DNA of 64,000 nt from Dryocola clanedunensis (GTDB lineage Bacteria; Pseudomonadota; Gammaproteobacteria; Enterobacterales; Enterobacteriaceae), in NCBI RefSeq assembly GCF_025215155.1, contig NZ_JALHAM010000113.1; one strand, given 5' to 3'. The notes beneath the pieces are model-generated. The model was given only the letters and a program-made list of their open reading frames with translations, had not been told where the DNA came from and searched no databases. A program made the translations under genes and the position numbers. Position 1 is the first letter of the stretch. Each line of letters starts with the position of its first letter. Below, one piece after another: positions 41,214 through 50,005 of the stretch.

Positions 41214-41309
41214 GTCCTTGTTTTAGATAATTAGGAATCTTGTCATTGTTTGTTAAGCATAATCCACTAGTCTTAGATGCAGAATACACAGCAAAAAAAT
41301 GAGGCTCCT

Positions 41310-41549
41310 ATGCGTTTTGTGATCCGCGCGATTATAGTCATTGCGCTTTTGTGGATCGGTTTACTTCTGTCGGGTTATGGCGTGCTGATTGGCAGCAACG
41401 AGAATGCGGCAGGTCTGGGTTTACAGTGCAAGTATTTGACGGCACGGGATGTCGTTACCGCACAGTTTGTTCACACTGACAGCGGCATCATCGGCTTAAC
41501 GAACTGCCCTATTCTGCGTAAGAGTGAAATGGTTGTCGATAACGGGTAA
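41310..41549 (+). CDS. yobH: Small exported protein YobH
   Basis: 79-residue protein with an N-terminal hydrophobic segment (VIRAIIVIALLWIGLLLSGYG), part of an uncleaved anchor or signal, and the conserved block NENAAGLGLQCKYLTARD. It matches E. coli YobH closely, including the C-terminal MVVDNG. The function is unknown. The ATG at 41310 follows GAGGCTCCT; the in-frame upstream ATG would add 11 residues not in the family. It is divergent from mgrB and convergent with kdgR. Confidence 0.9.
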   Translation: MRFVIRAIIVIALLWIGLLLSGYGVLIGSNENAAGLGLQCKYLTARDVVTAQFVHTDSGIIGLTNCPILRKSEMVVDNG

Positions 41550-41560
41550 TCTCTCCAGCA

Positions 41561-41602
41561 ATAAAAAACGCCGCTTAATGCTTAATGCGGCGTTTTTTTA
41601 TT
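41561..41602. terminator. Bidirectional terminator between yobH and kdgR
   Basis: The perfect stem AAAAAACGCCGC / GCGGCGTTTTTT around a TTAATGCTTAAT loop serves both convergent genes. Confidence 0.9.
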
Positions 41603-41619
41603 GCTTAACTACTTAACTA

Positions 41620-42411
41620 TCAGAACGGATAGTCGTGATAACCCATTTGCTTCGAAATGGTACGTGCTGCATTGTGCAGCATCTCGACATACTCGTGCAG
41701 ACGATCTTCAGAGAATCGCAGCGTTGGGAATGAGATGCTCAGCCCGGCGATCACCACGCCAAAACGGTCGAACACGGGGACGCCGATACAGCGTAGCCCT
41801 TCTTCCTGTTCTTCGTTATCTTCCCCATACCCCTGCTCGCGAACCTTATCCAGCATCGGCATCAGCTCTTCGGTGCTCATAATGGTGCGTTCGGTACTGC
41901 GTTTGTACTCCACTTCCGAGAGGATCTCTTTCACTTCCTCCTGGTCGCGCCACGCCAGCAACACTTTGCCAATTGCCGTGCTGTATAGCGGATTACGGCG
42001 ACCTACGCGCGAATACATGCGCAGGTTGTACATAGAGTCGATTTTGTGGATGTAAACAATGCTGTCTTCATCCAACGCCCCCAGGTGGATAGTCTCTTTC
42101 GTCAGGCGTGACAGCTCACGCATTTGAATATCCGCGCTGCGAATCAAATCAACATTTTGTAGCGCACGTGCGCCCAGCTCAAACAGTTTCAGCGTCAGAG
42201 AGTATTTCTCCGACTCCCCTTCCTGGGCAACATATCCCAACGACTTCATCGTTTGTAAAAAGCGATAGACGGTGCTTTTCGACATCATGACGCGCTGCGA
42301 TAGCTCAGTAATACCGATTTCGCGTTCTTCGCCAAGCGCCTGCAGAATGCCAAAAACTTTCAGGACAGATGAGACAGAATCAGGTTGTTTATCCAGATCT
42401 GCGATTGCCAT
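41620..42411 (-). CDS. kdgR: IclR-family repressor KdgR
   Basis: Repressor of 2-keto-3-deoxygluconate and pectin/hexuronate degradation genes. The N-terminal winged HTH includes GITELSQRVMMSKSTVYRFL, and the C-terminal effector domain contains YSTAIGKVLLAW and RCIGVPVFDRFGVVIAGLSIS. 263 residues as in E. coli. It is divergent from the MFS gene yebQ. The intergenic region carries an imperfect 23-bp palindrome. Confidence 0.95.
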   Translation of the reverse strand: MAIADLDKQPDSVSSVLKVFGILQALGEEREIGITELSQRVMMSKSTVYRFLQTMKSLGYVAQEGESEKYSLTLKLFELGARALQNVDLIRSADIQMRELSRLTKETIHLGALDEDSIVYIHKIDSMYNLRMYSRVGRRNPLYSTAIGKVLLAWRDQEEVKEILSEVEYKRSTERTIMSTEELMPMLDKVREQGYGEDNEEQEEGLRCIGVPVFDRFGVVIAGLSISFPTLRFSEDRLHEYVEMLHNAARTISKQMGYHDYPF

Positions 42412-42588
42412 TAATCACCTCGATCGCACTTGTTTTATAAAAATCAGAACTGGTTTTTAGTATAAATTGCGCAACGGACCATCGCAACGTAACAATCCGA
42501 TTTCGTTACAAATCTGCGACCTGTCGCGGAAATAATGGTGCTAAAATTACAGCTCGCCAAATGACATCGACTAAGTAGTACATTCCCT

Positions 42589-43962
42589 ATGGATAAACCC
42601 TTCTCTGATGGGCTGCCAGTGCCCCAGCGTTATGGCGCCATCATCGCCATCGCGCTTGGTATTACCATGGCCGTGCTGGATGGCGCTATCGCCAACGTTG
42701 CATTGCCAACCATTGCCCGAGACCTCAGCGCCAGCCCTGCCGAATCGATCTGGGTCGTTAACAGCTATCAGATAGCCATTATCGTTTCGTTGCTCTCCAT
42801 GTCTTTCCTGGGCGATCTTTTTGGCTACCGGCGGGTCTATCAGTGCGGCCTGGTGCTGTTCTGTATGACTTCACTGTTCTGCGCCATCTCGACTTCGTTG
42901 CCGATGTTGACCGTTGCACGTGTGTTGCAGGGCTTTGGAGGGGCAGCATTGATGAGCGTTAACACCGCGCTTATCCGGCTTATCTATCCGCAACGCTTCC
43001 TTGGCCGCGGCATGGGGATTAACTCATTTATCGTCGCGGTCTCTTCTGCCGCGGGGCCAACCGTTGCGGCCGCTATCCTCTCCGTCGCGTCATGGCAGTG
43101 GCTCTTTTTAATCAACGTGCCTATCGGCATCGTGGCGCTGTTCTTTGCGCTGCGCTATCTGCCTGCTAATCAGCAGAAATCCCAGGGCCAGCGGTTTGAT
43201 ATTCCCAGCGCAGTGATGAATGCCCTGACCTTTGGCCTGTTGATTTCGGCCATCAGCGGCTTTTCGCAGGGGCAATCCAGCACGCTGATCCTGAGCGAAC
43301 TGGCTGCGCTGCTGGTTATTGGCTATTTCTTTATCCGCCGTCAGCTTGCCCTGCCGTTCCCAATATTGCCTGTCGACCTGCTACGCATCCCGATTTTTTC
43401 ACTTTCGATTGGCACATCGGTTTGTTCTTTTGCCGCGCAGATGCTGGCCTTTGTCGCTTTGCCTTTCTTCCTGCAAACCACGCTGGGACGCAGCGAGGTG
43501 GAAACTGGGCTACTGCTGACGCCGTGGCCGCTGGCAACGATGGTCATGGCTCCGCTCGCCGGCTACATGATTGAACGTTTTCATGCAGGATTATTAGGAG
43601 GTATTGGTCTTGCGGTGATGGCAGTGGGATTGTTCGCGCTGGCGATGCTGCCGCATAATCCGAGCGATATCGACATTGTCTGGAGAATGATCCTCTGCGG
43701 TGCTGGTTTTGGCCTTTTCCAGTCGCCAAATAATCACACCATTATCTCTTCTGCGCCACGTCATCGCAGCGGGGGTGCCAGCGGTATGCTCGGTACTGCA
43801 CGCCTGCTGGGACAAAGCACCGGAGCCGCGCTTGTGGCGCTGATGTTCAACATGTTTCATGAATACGGCACCCACGCGTCCCTGATTCTGGCAGGTAGTT
43901 TTGCTACGCTGGCAGCTATTGTCAGCAGTTTGAGAATGTCTCAGCCACGCGTTCAGGCATAA
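42589..43962 (+). CDS. yebQ: DHA2-type MFS transporter YebQ
   Basis: Putative drug:proton antiporter with about 14 membrane helices. The motifs LDGAIANVALPTIARDL (DHA2 motif D1) and SFLGDLFGYRRVYQCGL (MFS motif A) are clear. 457 residues, the same length as E. coli YebQ. The substrate is not known. It is divergent from kdgR, which may regulate it. Its 3' hairpin is duplicated around miniature element copy C. Confidence 0.93.
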   Translation: MDKPFSDGLPVPQRYGAIIAIALGITMAVLDGAIANVALPTIARDLSASPAESIWVVNSYQIAIIVSLLSMSFLGDLFGYRRVYQCGLVLFCMTSLFCAISTSLPMLTVARVLQGFGGAALMSVNTALIRLIYPQRFLGRGMGINSFIVAVSSAAGPTVAAAILSVASWQWLFLINVPIGIVALFFALRYLPANQQKSQGQRFDIPSAVMNALTFGLLISAISGFSQGQSSTLILSELAALLVIGYFFIRRQLALPFPILPVDLLRIPIFSLSIGTSVCSFAAQMLAFVALPFFLQTTLGRSEVETGLLLTPWPLATMVMAPLAGYMIERFHAGLLGGIGLAVMAVGLFALAMLPHNPSDIDIVWRMILCGAGFGLFQSPNNHTIISSAPRHRSGGASGMLGTARLLGQSTGAALVALMFNMFHEYGTHASLILAGSFATLAAIVSSLRMSQPRVQA

Positions 43963-43964
43963 AA

Positions 43965-43987
43965 AAAGCGAGCCATCCGGCTCGCTT
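43965..43987. repeat. Left direct repeat of copy C (yebQ/htpX terminator hairpin)
   Basis: A 23-base hairpin, AAAGCGAGCC-atcc-GGCTCGCTT, two bases after the yebQ stop, repeated exactly at 44128-44150. The preceding A-run makes it a terminator for the minus strand (htpX) as well. Confidence 0.9.
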
Positions 43988-44127
43988 CAGACTGATGGCA
44001 AATCTAAAGCGAATGCACTTCGCAAAGATCTCGCCAAACAAATAACAAGTAAAATCAATTCATTGATTTTCGCCTGCTTATAACAAAGAAGGAAAAACCA
44101 CGCTTTTTCCTTCTTTGTCAGCAATCT
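43988..44127 (+). mobile_element. Miniature hairpin-flanked element, copy C
   Basis: 140 bp, starting CAGACTGATGGCAAATC and ending GTCAGCAATCT. It is nearly the same as copies A and B, with scattered substitutions. The central palindrome AAAATCAAT / ATTGATTTT is at 44051-44070, and the long perfect-arm hairpin CAAAGAAGGAAAAA / TTTTTCCTTCTTTG at 44084-44117. A small GCGAA / TTCGC stem lies near the left end. No coding capacity. It sits in the convergent yebQ-htpX gap between two copies of a 23-bp terminator hairpin. Confidence 0.82.
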
Positions 44128-44150
44128 AAAGCGAGCCATCCGGCTCGCTT
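44128..44150. repeat. Right direct repeat of copy C
   Basis: Exact second copy of 43965-43987, followed by TATTCATG. Joining the left flank, one repeat and the right flank reconstructs a normal bidirectional terminator. Confidence 0.9.
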
Positions 44151-44168
44151 TATTCATGACTTCATCGC

Positions 44169-45050
44169 TTACTTCAGATAATCGCCGTTACGCAGCGCTT
44201 CGATACGTTTGTCCAGCGGTGGGTGGGTCATGAACAGTTCGCTCATCGACTTCGCCTTACCGTTGATGCAAAACGCCATCATGCTGCTGGCTTCCTGAGG
44301 CTCATAGCTGGTTTTCAGACGCTGCAGCGCAGCAATCATTTTTTCACGGCCCACTAATTTTGCAGAGCCCGCATCGGCGTGGAATTCGCGATGACGCGAG
44401 AACCACATGGTAATGATGCTCGCCAGAATGCCGAACACAATTTCCAGTACCGTTGCGACAGCAAAATAGACTAACGGGTTACCGTTGCTGCTCTCGCCTT
44501 CGTCACGGTTGCCGGACAGGAAGCCGGAAGCCACCTGCGCGATAATACGGGAGATAAAGATAACGAAAGTGTTCACCACGCCCTGAATCAGCGTCATGGT
44601 GACCATATCACCGTTGGCAACGTGGCTGATTTCGTGAGCGATCACGGCCTCAGCTTCATCGCGACTCATGTTTTGTAATAACCCGGTGCTGACGGCGACC
44701 AGCGAAGCATCACGGCGGGCACCTGTCGCAAATGCGTTGATGTCCGGCGCGTGATAAACCGCCACCTGTGGCATGGCGATACCCGCCTGCTGCGACTGAC
44801 GGCGAACGGTTTCAAGCAGCCAGCGTTCTGTTTCGTTACGCGGTTGTTCAATCACTTCCCCACCCACCGAGCGCAATGCCATCCATTTCGACATCAGCAG
44901 TGAGACGATTGAACCACCAAAGCCAAACAATACGGCCATGATCATCAGTCCGGAAACGCTGCTTGACTGGATCCCCGTCAGGCTTAGCACCAGCCCGAAA
45001 ACGACCATAACCGCAAGGTTGGTCAGCAGGAAAAGCCCGATACGCATCAT
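44169..45050 (-). CDS. htpX: Membrane zinc metalloprotease HtpX
   Basis: Inner-membrane M48 protease that degrades misfolded membrane proteins and overlaps functionally with FtsH. Two N-terminal helices are followed by the HExxH zinc motif at H139-E140-H143 (AHEISH), with the third ligand in FHADAGSAKL. The ATG at 45050 gives MMRIGLFLLTNLAVM and 293 residues, as in E. coli. An earlier in-frame ATG adds 31 unconserved residues. It is downstream of prc on the same strand, and CpxR control is known in E. coli. Confidence 0.95.
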   Translation of the reverse strand: MMRIGLFLLTNLAVMVVFGLVLSLTGIQSSSVSGLMIMAVLFGFGGSIVSLLMSKWMALRSVGGEVIEQPRNETERWLLETVRRQSQQAGIAMPQVAVYHAPDINAFATGARRDASLVAVSTGLLQNMSRDEAEAVIAHEISHVANGDMVTMTLIQGVVNTFVIFISRIIAQVASGFLSGNRDEGESSNGNPLVYFAVATVLEIVFGILASIITMWFSRHREFHADAGSAKLVGREKMIAALQRLKTSYEPQEASSMMAFCINGKAKSMSELFMTHPPLDKRIEALRNGDYLK

Positions 45051-45209
45051 AATTTTCTTTTTACCTCGGTTTGCAAAATACGCACTGTGCGTTACCCCAC
45101 ATCGTAGGGGCAAGTCCGCCATTTTCAAGCATTGCGGCTTCACAAGTGATTAATAATACATAACTTTACATTATGCAGAGAGAGGGCTGACGTGGCTTGA
45201 GAGAGGTAG

Positions 45210-45238
45210 AAAAATGGGCCCGGTTTAATGGGCCCATT
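45210..45238 (-). terminator. prc terminator
   Basis: On the minus strand AATGGGCCC-attaaac-CGGGCCCATT is followed by a T-run, just after the prc stop. Confidence 0.85.
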
Positions 45239-45244
45239 GGGGGA

Positions 45245-47293
45245 TTACCTGGTCGCTGCCGGTTGTTCCGCCGGCTTGTCCTTTTCCATCTTCGAGAGGT
45301 CGAGGGCAATGTGAACCGTTTCATCAAGATAAGGATCGGGTTCCTGATAATCCTTCGGCAAATCGTCCAGCTTTTTCAGCGGCGCTTTGCCTTCACGCTT
45401 ATAGCGATCGTTGATGCGTGCCAGCCGCGTCGCATCATCTTCCTGGTTTTCTTTCTCACGCTGAGCGAGATTCAGGGAAACAATGTTGCGCTTCTCTTTC
45501 AGGGCATTAAATCGTGCAATGTCCTTTGAGATGTACTGGAATTCAGGATCCACGGCGATGCGGTCCTGGTGCATTTTCAACAGCTGAGGTTCGAACGGTT
45601 TCAGATCGCCAGACTTCACATACGTGGCAGCGTTGACGCTGTCCCACGGAAGCGCGTTGTCCTCGAACTTCTCACCGGTTTCAGTCTCTTGCGCGCCGGT
45701 TGGCATCATAATATCCGGCGTAACACCTTTACGTTGGGTACTGCCGCCGTTAATGCGGTAGAACTTCTGAATGGTGTACTGCACGGAGCCAAGAGCAGGC
45801 CATTCCGGACGCAGCATCTGATCGTAAATACGATTCAGTGAACGATACTGCTGCACGGTGCCTTTACCAAAGGTTGGTTCGCCAACGATAAGCGCACGAC
45901 CATAATCCTGCATTGCCGCAGCAAAAATTTCGGATGCTGAAGCGCTGAAGCGGTCAACCATGACCACGAGCGGGCCTTTGTAATAGACAACGCCATCGGT
46001 ATCGCTGTCTTCGCGAACTTTGCCGTTGTTATCACGAACCTGGACTACCGGGCCGCTTGGGATAAACAGACCCGACAAGGAGACCGCTTCAGTCAGCGCG
46101 CCGCCGCCGTTCGAGCGCAGATCGATGATCACACTCTTCACGTTCTGTTTTTCCATTTTCTGCAGCTGAACTTTGACGTCATCCGTCAGGCCCACGTAGA
46201 AACCAGGAATATCCAGCACGCCAACTTTATCTTTGCCTACGGTTTTTACCGTCAGCTTCACGGCACGATCTTCAAGGCGAATGCGTTCACGCGTTAGCGT
46301 GATGGTCCGGGTTTTGGTGCCCTTACCAGCAGGCAGGATCTCAAGGCGCACTTTGCTGCCCTTCGGCCCTTTGATTAACGCAACCACGTCATCTAAACGC
46401 CAGCCGATCACATCGACCATGCCTTTACCTGTCTGACCAACGCCAACAATACGATCGCCAACGGTGATCGCTTTGCTTTTCGCAGCCGGGCCGCCCGCGA
46501 CCATGGAGTTGATCACCGTGTAGTCATCATCCATTTGCAGCACGGCACCGATCCCTTCCAGAGAAAGGCTCATTTCGGTATTGAACTGCTCGGTATTACG
46601 AGGAGAGAGGTAGTTAGTGTGCGGGTCGATTTCGTGGGCAAAGGCGGTCATTGCCAGAGAGAAGACGTCTTCGCTGTTGCTCTGCGCCAGGCGGCGGATG
46701 GCGAACTGATAACGCTTGGTCAGCGTTTCACGAATTTCCTTCTCGTCTTTACCGGTCAACTTCAGGCTAAGTTCATCGTACTTAACCTTGCCATCCCAGA
46801 GTTTGTTTAACTCATCAACGCTGGTCGGCCACGGGGATTTGCTGCGATCGAGATTAAAGGTGTCGTTGCCGGTGAAATCCATCGGCCGCTCTAACACCTT
46901 CAGCGCGTACTGGTAACGTTCAAAGCGGCGCTTCTGACCCAGATTGTACAAATCGTAGAAGACATCCAGCTTACCGGAACGGAACTCATCGCCAATCTGA
47001 CCTTTCTTCGCCGCGTACTGCTCTACGTCGCTGGCAAGCAGCACATTATGGCTGTAGTCGAGCAAGTTGAGGTAGCGGTCAAAGATTTTCGCCGAGAAGT
47101 TTTGATCGAGGTCGAACTGGCGGTAATGCGAGCGAGTAAAGCGCGAGGTTACGCGCTCACTCACCGTTGCGTGCTGAGTTTCTTCCTTTAGTACGGGAAT
47201 CTGATCGGCACGCGTGATGTTCTCAACGGCAAGTGCGCTGCCTGCCACAAATAGCAGGCTAGCGACGGCCGTAAGCTTAAAGAGTTTGTTCAT
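45245..47293 (-). CDS. prc: Carboxy-terminal (tail-specific) protease Prc
   Basis: Periplasmic PDZ protease that, with the adaptor NlpI, degrades MepS and ssrA-tagged proteins and processes the FtsI C-terminus. A cleavable signal (LFKLTAVASLLFVAGSALA) precedes VENITRADQIP. The PDZ domain lies near residues 240-320 (LEGIGAVLQMDDDYTVI). The catalytic Ser is in DRFSASASEIFAAAMQ and the Lys in VGEPTFGKGTVQQ. The start ATG 47293 gives 682 residues as in E. coli. proQ lies 19 bases upstream, so the two are likely cotranscribed. Confidence 0.96.
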   Translation of the reverse strand: MNKLFKLTAVASLLFVAGSALAVENITRADQIPVLKEETQHATVSERVTSRFTRSHYRQFDLDQNFSAKIFDRYLNLLDYSHNVLLASDVEQYAAKKGQIGDEFRSGKLDVFYDLYNLGQKRRFERYQYALKVLERPMDFTGNDTFNLDRSKSPWPTSVDELNKLWDGKVKYDELSLKLTGKDEKEIRETLTKRYQFAIRRLAQSNSEDVFSLAMTAFAHEIDPHTNYLSPRNTEQFNTEMSLSLEGIGAVLQMDDDYTVINSMVAGGPAAKSKAITVGDRIVGVGQTGKGMVDVIGWRLDDVVALIKGPKGSKVRLEILPAGKGTKTRTITLTRERIRLEDRAVKLTVKTVGKDKVGVLDIPGFYVGLTDDVKVQLQKMEKQNVKSVIIDLRSNGGGALTEAVSLSGLFIPSGPVVQVRDNNGKVREDSDTDGVVYYKGPLVVMVDRFSASASEIFAAAMQDYGRALIVGEPTFGKGTVQQYRSLNRIYDQMLRPEWPALGSVQYTIQKFYRINGGSTQRKGVTPDIMMPTGAQETETGEKFEDNALPWDSVNAATYVKSGDLKPFEPQLLKMHQDRIAVDPEFQYISKDIARFNALKEKRNIVSLNLAQREKENQEDDATRLARINDRYKREGKAPLKKLDDLPKDYQEPDPYLDETVHIALDLSKMEKDKPAEQPAATR

Positions 47294-47312
47294 GCCGGGT
47301 CTGGCCTCCGTT

Positions 47313-47999
47313 TCAGAACGACAAATGTTCTGCGCGTACAATCATAGCCATACCAGAAGTCAGCTGTACACGGACGCCATCTTTGGTAATTTCCAGTACG
47401 GTGGCATCCATCGCGTTGTTACCCGCTTTGACTTTAATTGCCTGGCCAACCTGCAGAGCCGTAATATCCGTAACTGGCGTGCGTTTCTCTTCACGCGGCG
47501 CAGGTGCAGCCGTTTTTTCAGCGCGTGGTTTACGCTCTGAAGTTTCCTTACGACGTGGAGCCTGAGTCGGACGAGGTTTGCGCTCACGACGAGGTTTGTC
47601 TTCGACAGTCTCACCGTTGGCAATGGCGGCTTCACGTTTTTTCGCTTGCTGTTCAGCGCGCTGAGCCTGAACGCGAGCTTTTGCTTCTTCGAGCTGCTTA
47701 CGGGCATGCTCTACGTGTTGCTCGTCCAGCTCCCCGCAAGGGTTGCCGTCGAGGTCGACGCGAACCGCACCGACTTTGATACCGTACAGGTAGCGCCAGC
47801 TTGAAGTATAAAGACGTAACGCGGAGCGAAGCTGAGTCTTACTGAGGCTCATTTCGCCTTCAACACGCGCGACCAGATCCTGGAAGATTCCAATCTTCAG
47901 GGGGCGAGCTTCACCTTCAGCGCTAAAACACTGTGGGAAACGCTCAGCCAAAAAGGCGATAACTTCTTTGCTGCTATTCAACTTGGGTTGATTTTCCAT
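47313..47999 (-). CDS. proQ: RNA chaperone ProQ
   Basis: Global FinO-domain RNA-binding protein that stabilises sRNAs and mRNA 3' ends. The FinO domain occupies about residues 1-120 (NSSKEVIAFLAERFPQCF, RLYTSSWRYLYGIK). A Lys/Arg/Pro-rich linker follows, then a C-terminal Tudor-like domain (GQAIKVKAGNNAMDATVLEI). 228 residues against 232 in E. coli, the difference being in the linker. Upstream of prc in the same orientation. Confidence 0.96.
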   Translation of the reverse strand: MENQPKLNSSKEVIAFLAERFPQCFSAEGEARPLKIGIFQDLVARVEGEMSLSKTQLRSALRLYTSSWRYLYGIKVGAVRVDLDGNPCGELDEQHVEHARKQLEEAKARVQAQRAEQQAKKREAAIANGETVEDKPRRERKPRPTQAPRRKETSERKPRAEKTAAPAPREEKRTPVTDITALQVGQAIKVKAGNNAMDATVLEITKDGVRVQLTSGMAMIVRAEHLSF

Positions 48000-48103
48000 G
48001 AAATTTCCTGATTACAACGGAGTAGCCAATAATCCGCGGGCATGAACAGGCGACATTATAATGACGCTACCGGCAAATGCCACGTTATCCGTCGCTTATC
48101 ATG

Positions 48104-48592
48104 CTATCGAGTGAAGAATTTTTTATAATCCGTTGCGGCAAGCAGCTCCGAAAGCTGCAAAACCAGTTTGGACAGGCCTTGTTGGTCTTCCGGGGTAAAA
48201 CGCCCGTAGTCGGTACTGTCGATGTCCAGAACCCCGATTACCTCGTCATTCACCACCAGCGGGAAGACAATTTCGGAATTACTTGAGGCATCACAGGCGA
48301 TGTGGCCGTCAAAGGCGTGCACATCTTCCACCCGCTGTATGTCACCGGTTGAAACCGCTGTGCCGCACACCCCTTTACCGACAGGAATGCGCACGCAAGC
48401 GATTTTGCCCTGAAACGGGCCCAGCACCAGCGTATTGGATTCAAGAAGATAGAAACCTGCCCAGTTCACCGCCTCCAGCCGTTCGAAGAGCAGCGCGCTG
48501 GTATTGGCCAGCGTCGCCAAAAAACTTGTTTCACCTGCCATTAATGCACTGAAATCGCGATTTAAATCCGCGTAAAATTGTTCTTTGTTCAT
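48104..48592 (-). CDS. msrC: Free methionine-(R)-sulfoxide reductase MsrC
   Basis: GAF-domain enzyme that reduces free L-methionine-(R)-sulfoxide. The three catalytic/resolving cysteines are present at C66, C76 and C100 (IACVRIPVGKGVCGTAV and GHIACDASSNSE). The start ATG at 48592 (MNKEQFYADLNRDF) gives 162 residues, against about 165 in E. coli. The in-frame ATG at 48625 is possible but not conserved. It lies upstream of proQ and divergent from letA. Confidence 0.94.
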   Translation of the reverse strand: MNKEQFYADLNRDFSALMAGETSFLATLANTSALLFERLEAVNWAGFYLLESNTLVLGPFQGKIACVRIPVGKGVCGTAVSTGDIQRVEDVHAFDGHIACDASSNSEIVFPLVVNDEVIGVLDIDSTDYGRFTPEDQQGLSKLVLQLSELLAATDYKKFFTR

Positions 48593-48760
48593 TAAATAAC
48601 CATTTATTGTCTGACTCGCCTGCATAGCATACTAAAATAAGCACTAAATGCGTTGCGCCACAAGGTGTATCATTTTATGAATTACTATAGGCTAAATGAA
48701 TAATTCATAACTGACTGAGAGGCGACATGCTGCATTGCTCTTCCTGGCCGACGACGAAAC

Positions 48761-50005
48761 ATGAAAATACACGCCATTAGTCAGGCTTTGCCGCAGGCAC
48801 GTTATCAGCGTTGTTCCCAATGCGATACCCTTTTCTCGTTGCCCCAGGTTAAATCCACCCAGAGTGCGTACTGCCCTTGCTGCGATGCCAAAGTGCATCA
48901 CGGGCGGGACTGGTCGCTGACCCGCTTAGCCGCGATGGCCGTTGCCATGCTGCTACTGATGCCGGTGGCCTTTTCCGAGCCGCTGGTGCGCATCTATTTA
49001 CTGGGCGCGAAGATCGATGCCAATGTCTTCCAGGGTATCTGGCAGATAACGCATCAGGGCGACCCGATAACGGCCGCCATGGTGCTCTTTTGCGCCGTCG
49101 GCGCGCCAGCCACCCTCGTGGCGGCCATTATCTATCTTTATTTCGGCAATAAATTGGGCATGAATTTGCGTCCCGTGTTGCTGATGCTCGATAAACTCAA
49201 AGAGTGGGTAATGCTCGATATCTACCTGGTTGGCATTGGCGTGGCGTCCATCAAGGTCAAAGAGTATGCCTTTATGCAGCCAGGGGTAGGCCTTGTCGCC
49301 TTTGTCGCGCTGGTTGTACTCAGTCTGATGACGATGATTCACCTGAACGTGGAGCAACTCTGGGAACGGTTTTATCCCCAGCGCCCTCCTCGCGCCTGGA
49401 ACGCTCAGCTTCGCGTTTGCCTTGGCTGCGATTTCACCGGTATTCCGGACAAACGTGGACGCTGTCCGCGCTGTCATGTGCCCCTACGCAATCGCCGTCG
49501 GCACAGTCTGCAAAAATCATGGGCTGCGCTTATTGCTTCCATCGTGTTTCTTTTGCCTGCAAACCTGCTGCCAATCTCGATTATTTACGTCAATGGCTCA
49601 CGTCAGGAAGATACCATCCTGTCCGGGATTATTTCTTTAGCCAGCGGTAATATTCCGGTTGCTATTGTGGTTTTCATCGCCAGTATTCTCGTCCCGTTCA
49701 CCAAAGTGATTGTGATGCTTACGCTGTTACTCAGTATTCACTTCAAATGCGAGAGGGGTCTGCGAACACGTATTCTTCTGCTGCGCTTTATTACCTGGAT
49801 TGGCCGCTGGTCAATGCTCGATCTCTTTGTCATTGCACTTACGATGTCATTGGTCAATCGCGATCAGCTGCTGGCATTTACTATGGGACCGGCCGCGTTT
49901 TATTTTGGCGCGGCGGTTATTTTGACTATTCTTGCAGTCGAATGGCTGGATAGCCGACTACTTTGGGACGCACATGAGTCAGGAAACGCCCGCTTCGCCG
50001 ACTGA
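48761..50005 (+). CDS. letA: Lipid transport membrane protein LetA (PqiA family)
   Basis: Inner-membrane partner of the MCE protein LetB in trans-envelope lipid transport. Two PqiA-type modules, each with a zinc-ribbon: RCSQCDTLF...YCPCCDAK near residue 20-45 and VCLGCDFTG...RCPRCHVP near 220-245. Each is followed by four hydrophobic helices. 414 residues, E. coli 427, with a shorter N-terminus. It overlaps letB by 32 bases, so translation is coupled. Confidence 0.94.
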   Translation: MKIHAISQALPQARYQRCSQCDTLFSLPQVKSTQSAYCPCCDAKVHHGRDWSLTRLAAMAVAMLLLMPVAFSEPLVRIYLLGAKIDANVFQGIWQITHQGDPITAAMVLFCAVGAPATLVAAIIYLYFGNKLGMNLRPVLLMLDKLKEWVMLDIYLVGIGVASIKVKEYAFMQPGVGLVAFVALVVLSLMTMIHLNVEQLWERFYPQRPPRAWNAQLRVCLGCDFTGIPDKRGRCPRCHVPLRNRRRHSLQKSWAALIASIVFLLPANLLPISIIYVNGSRQEDTILSGIISLASGNIPVAIVVFIASILVPFTKVIVMLTLLLSIHFKCERGLRTRILLLRFITWIGRWSMLDLFVIALTMSLVNRDQLLAFTMGPAAFYFGAAVILTILAVEWLDSRLLWDAHESGNARFAD

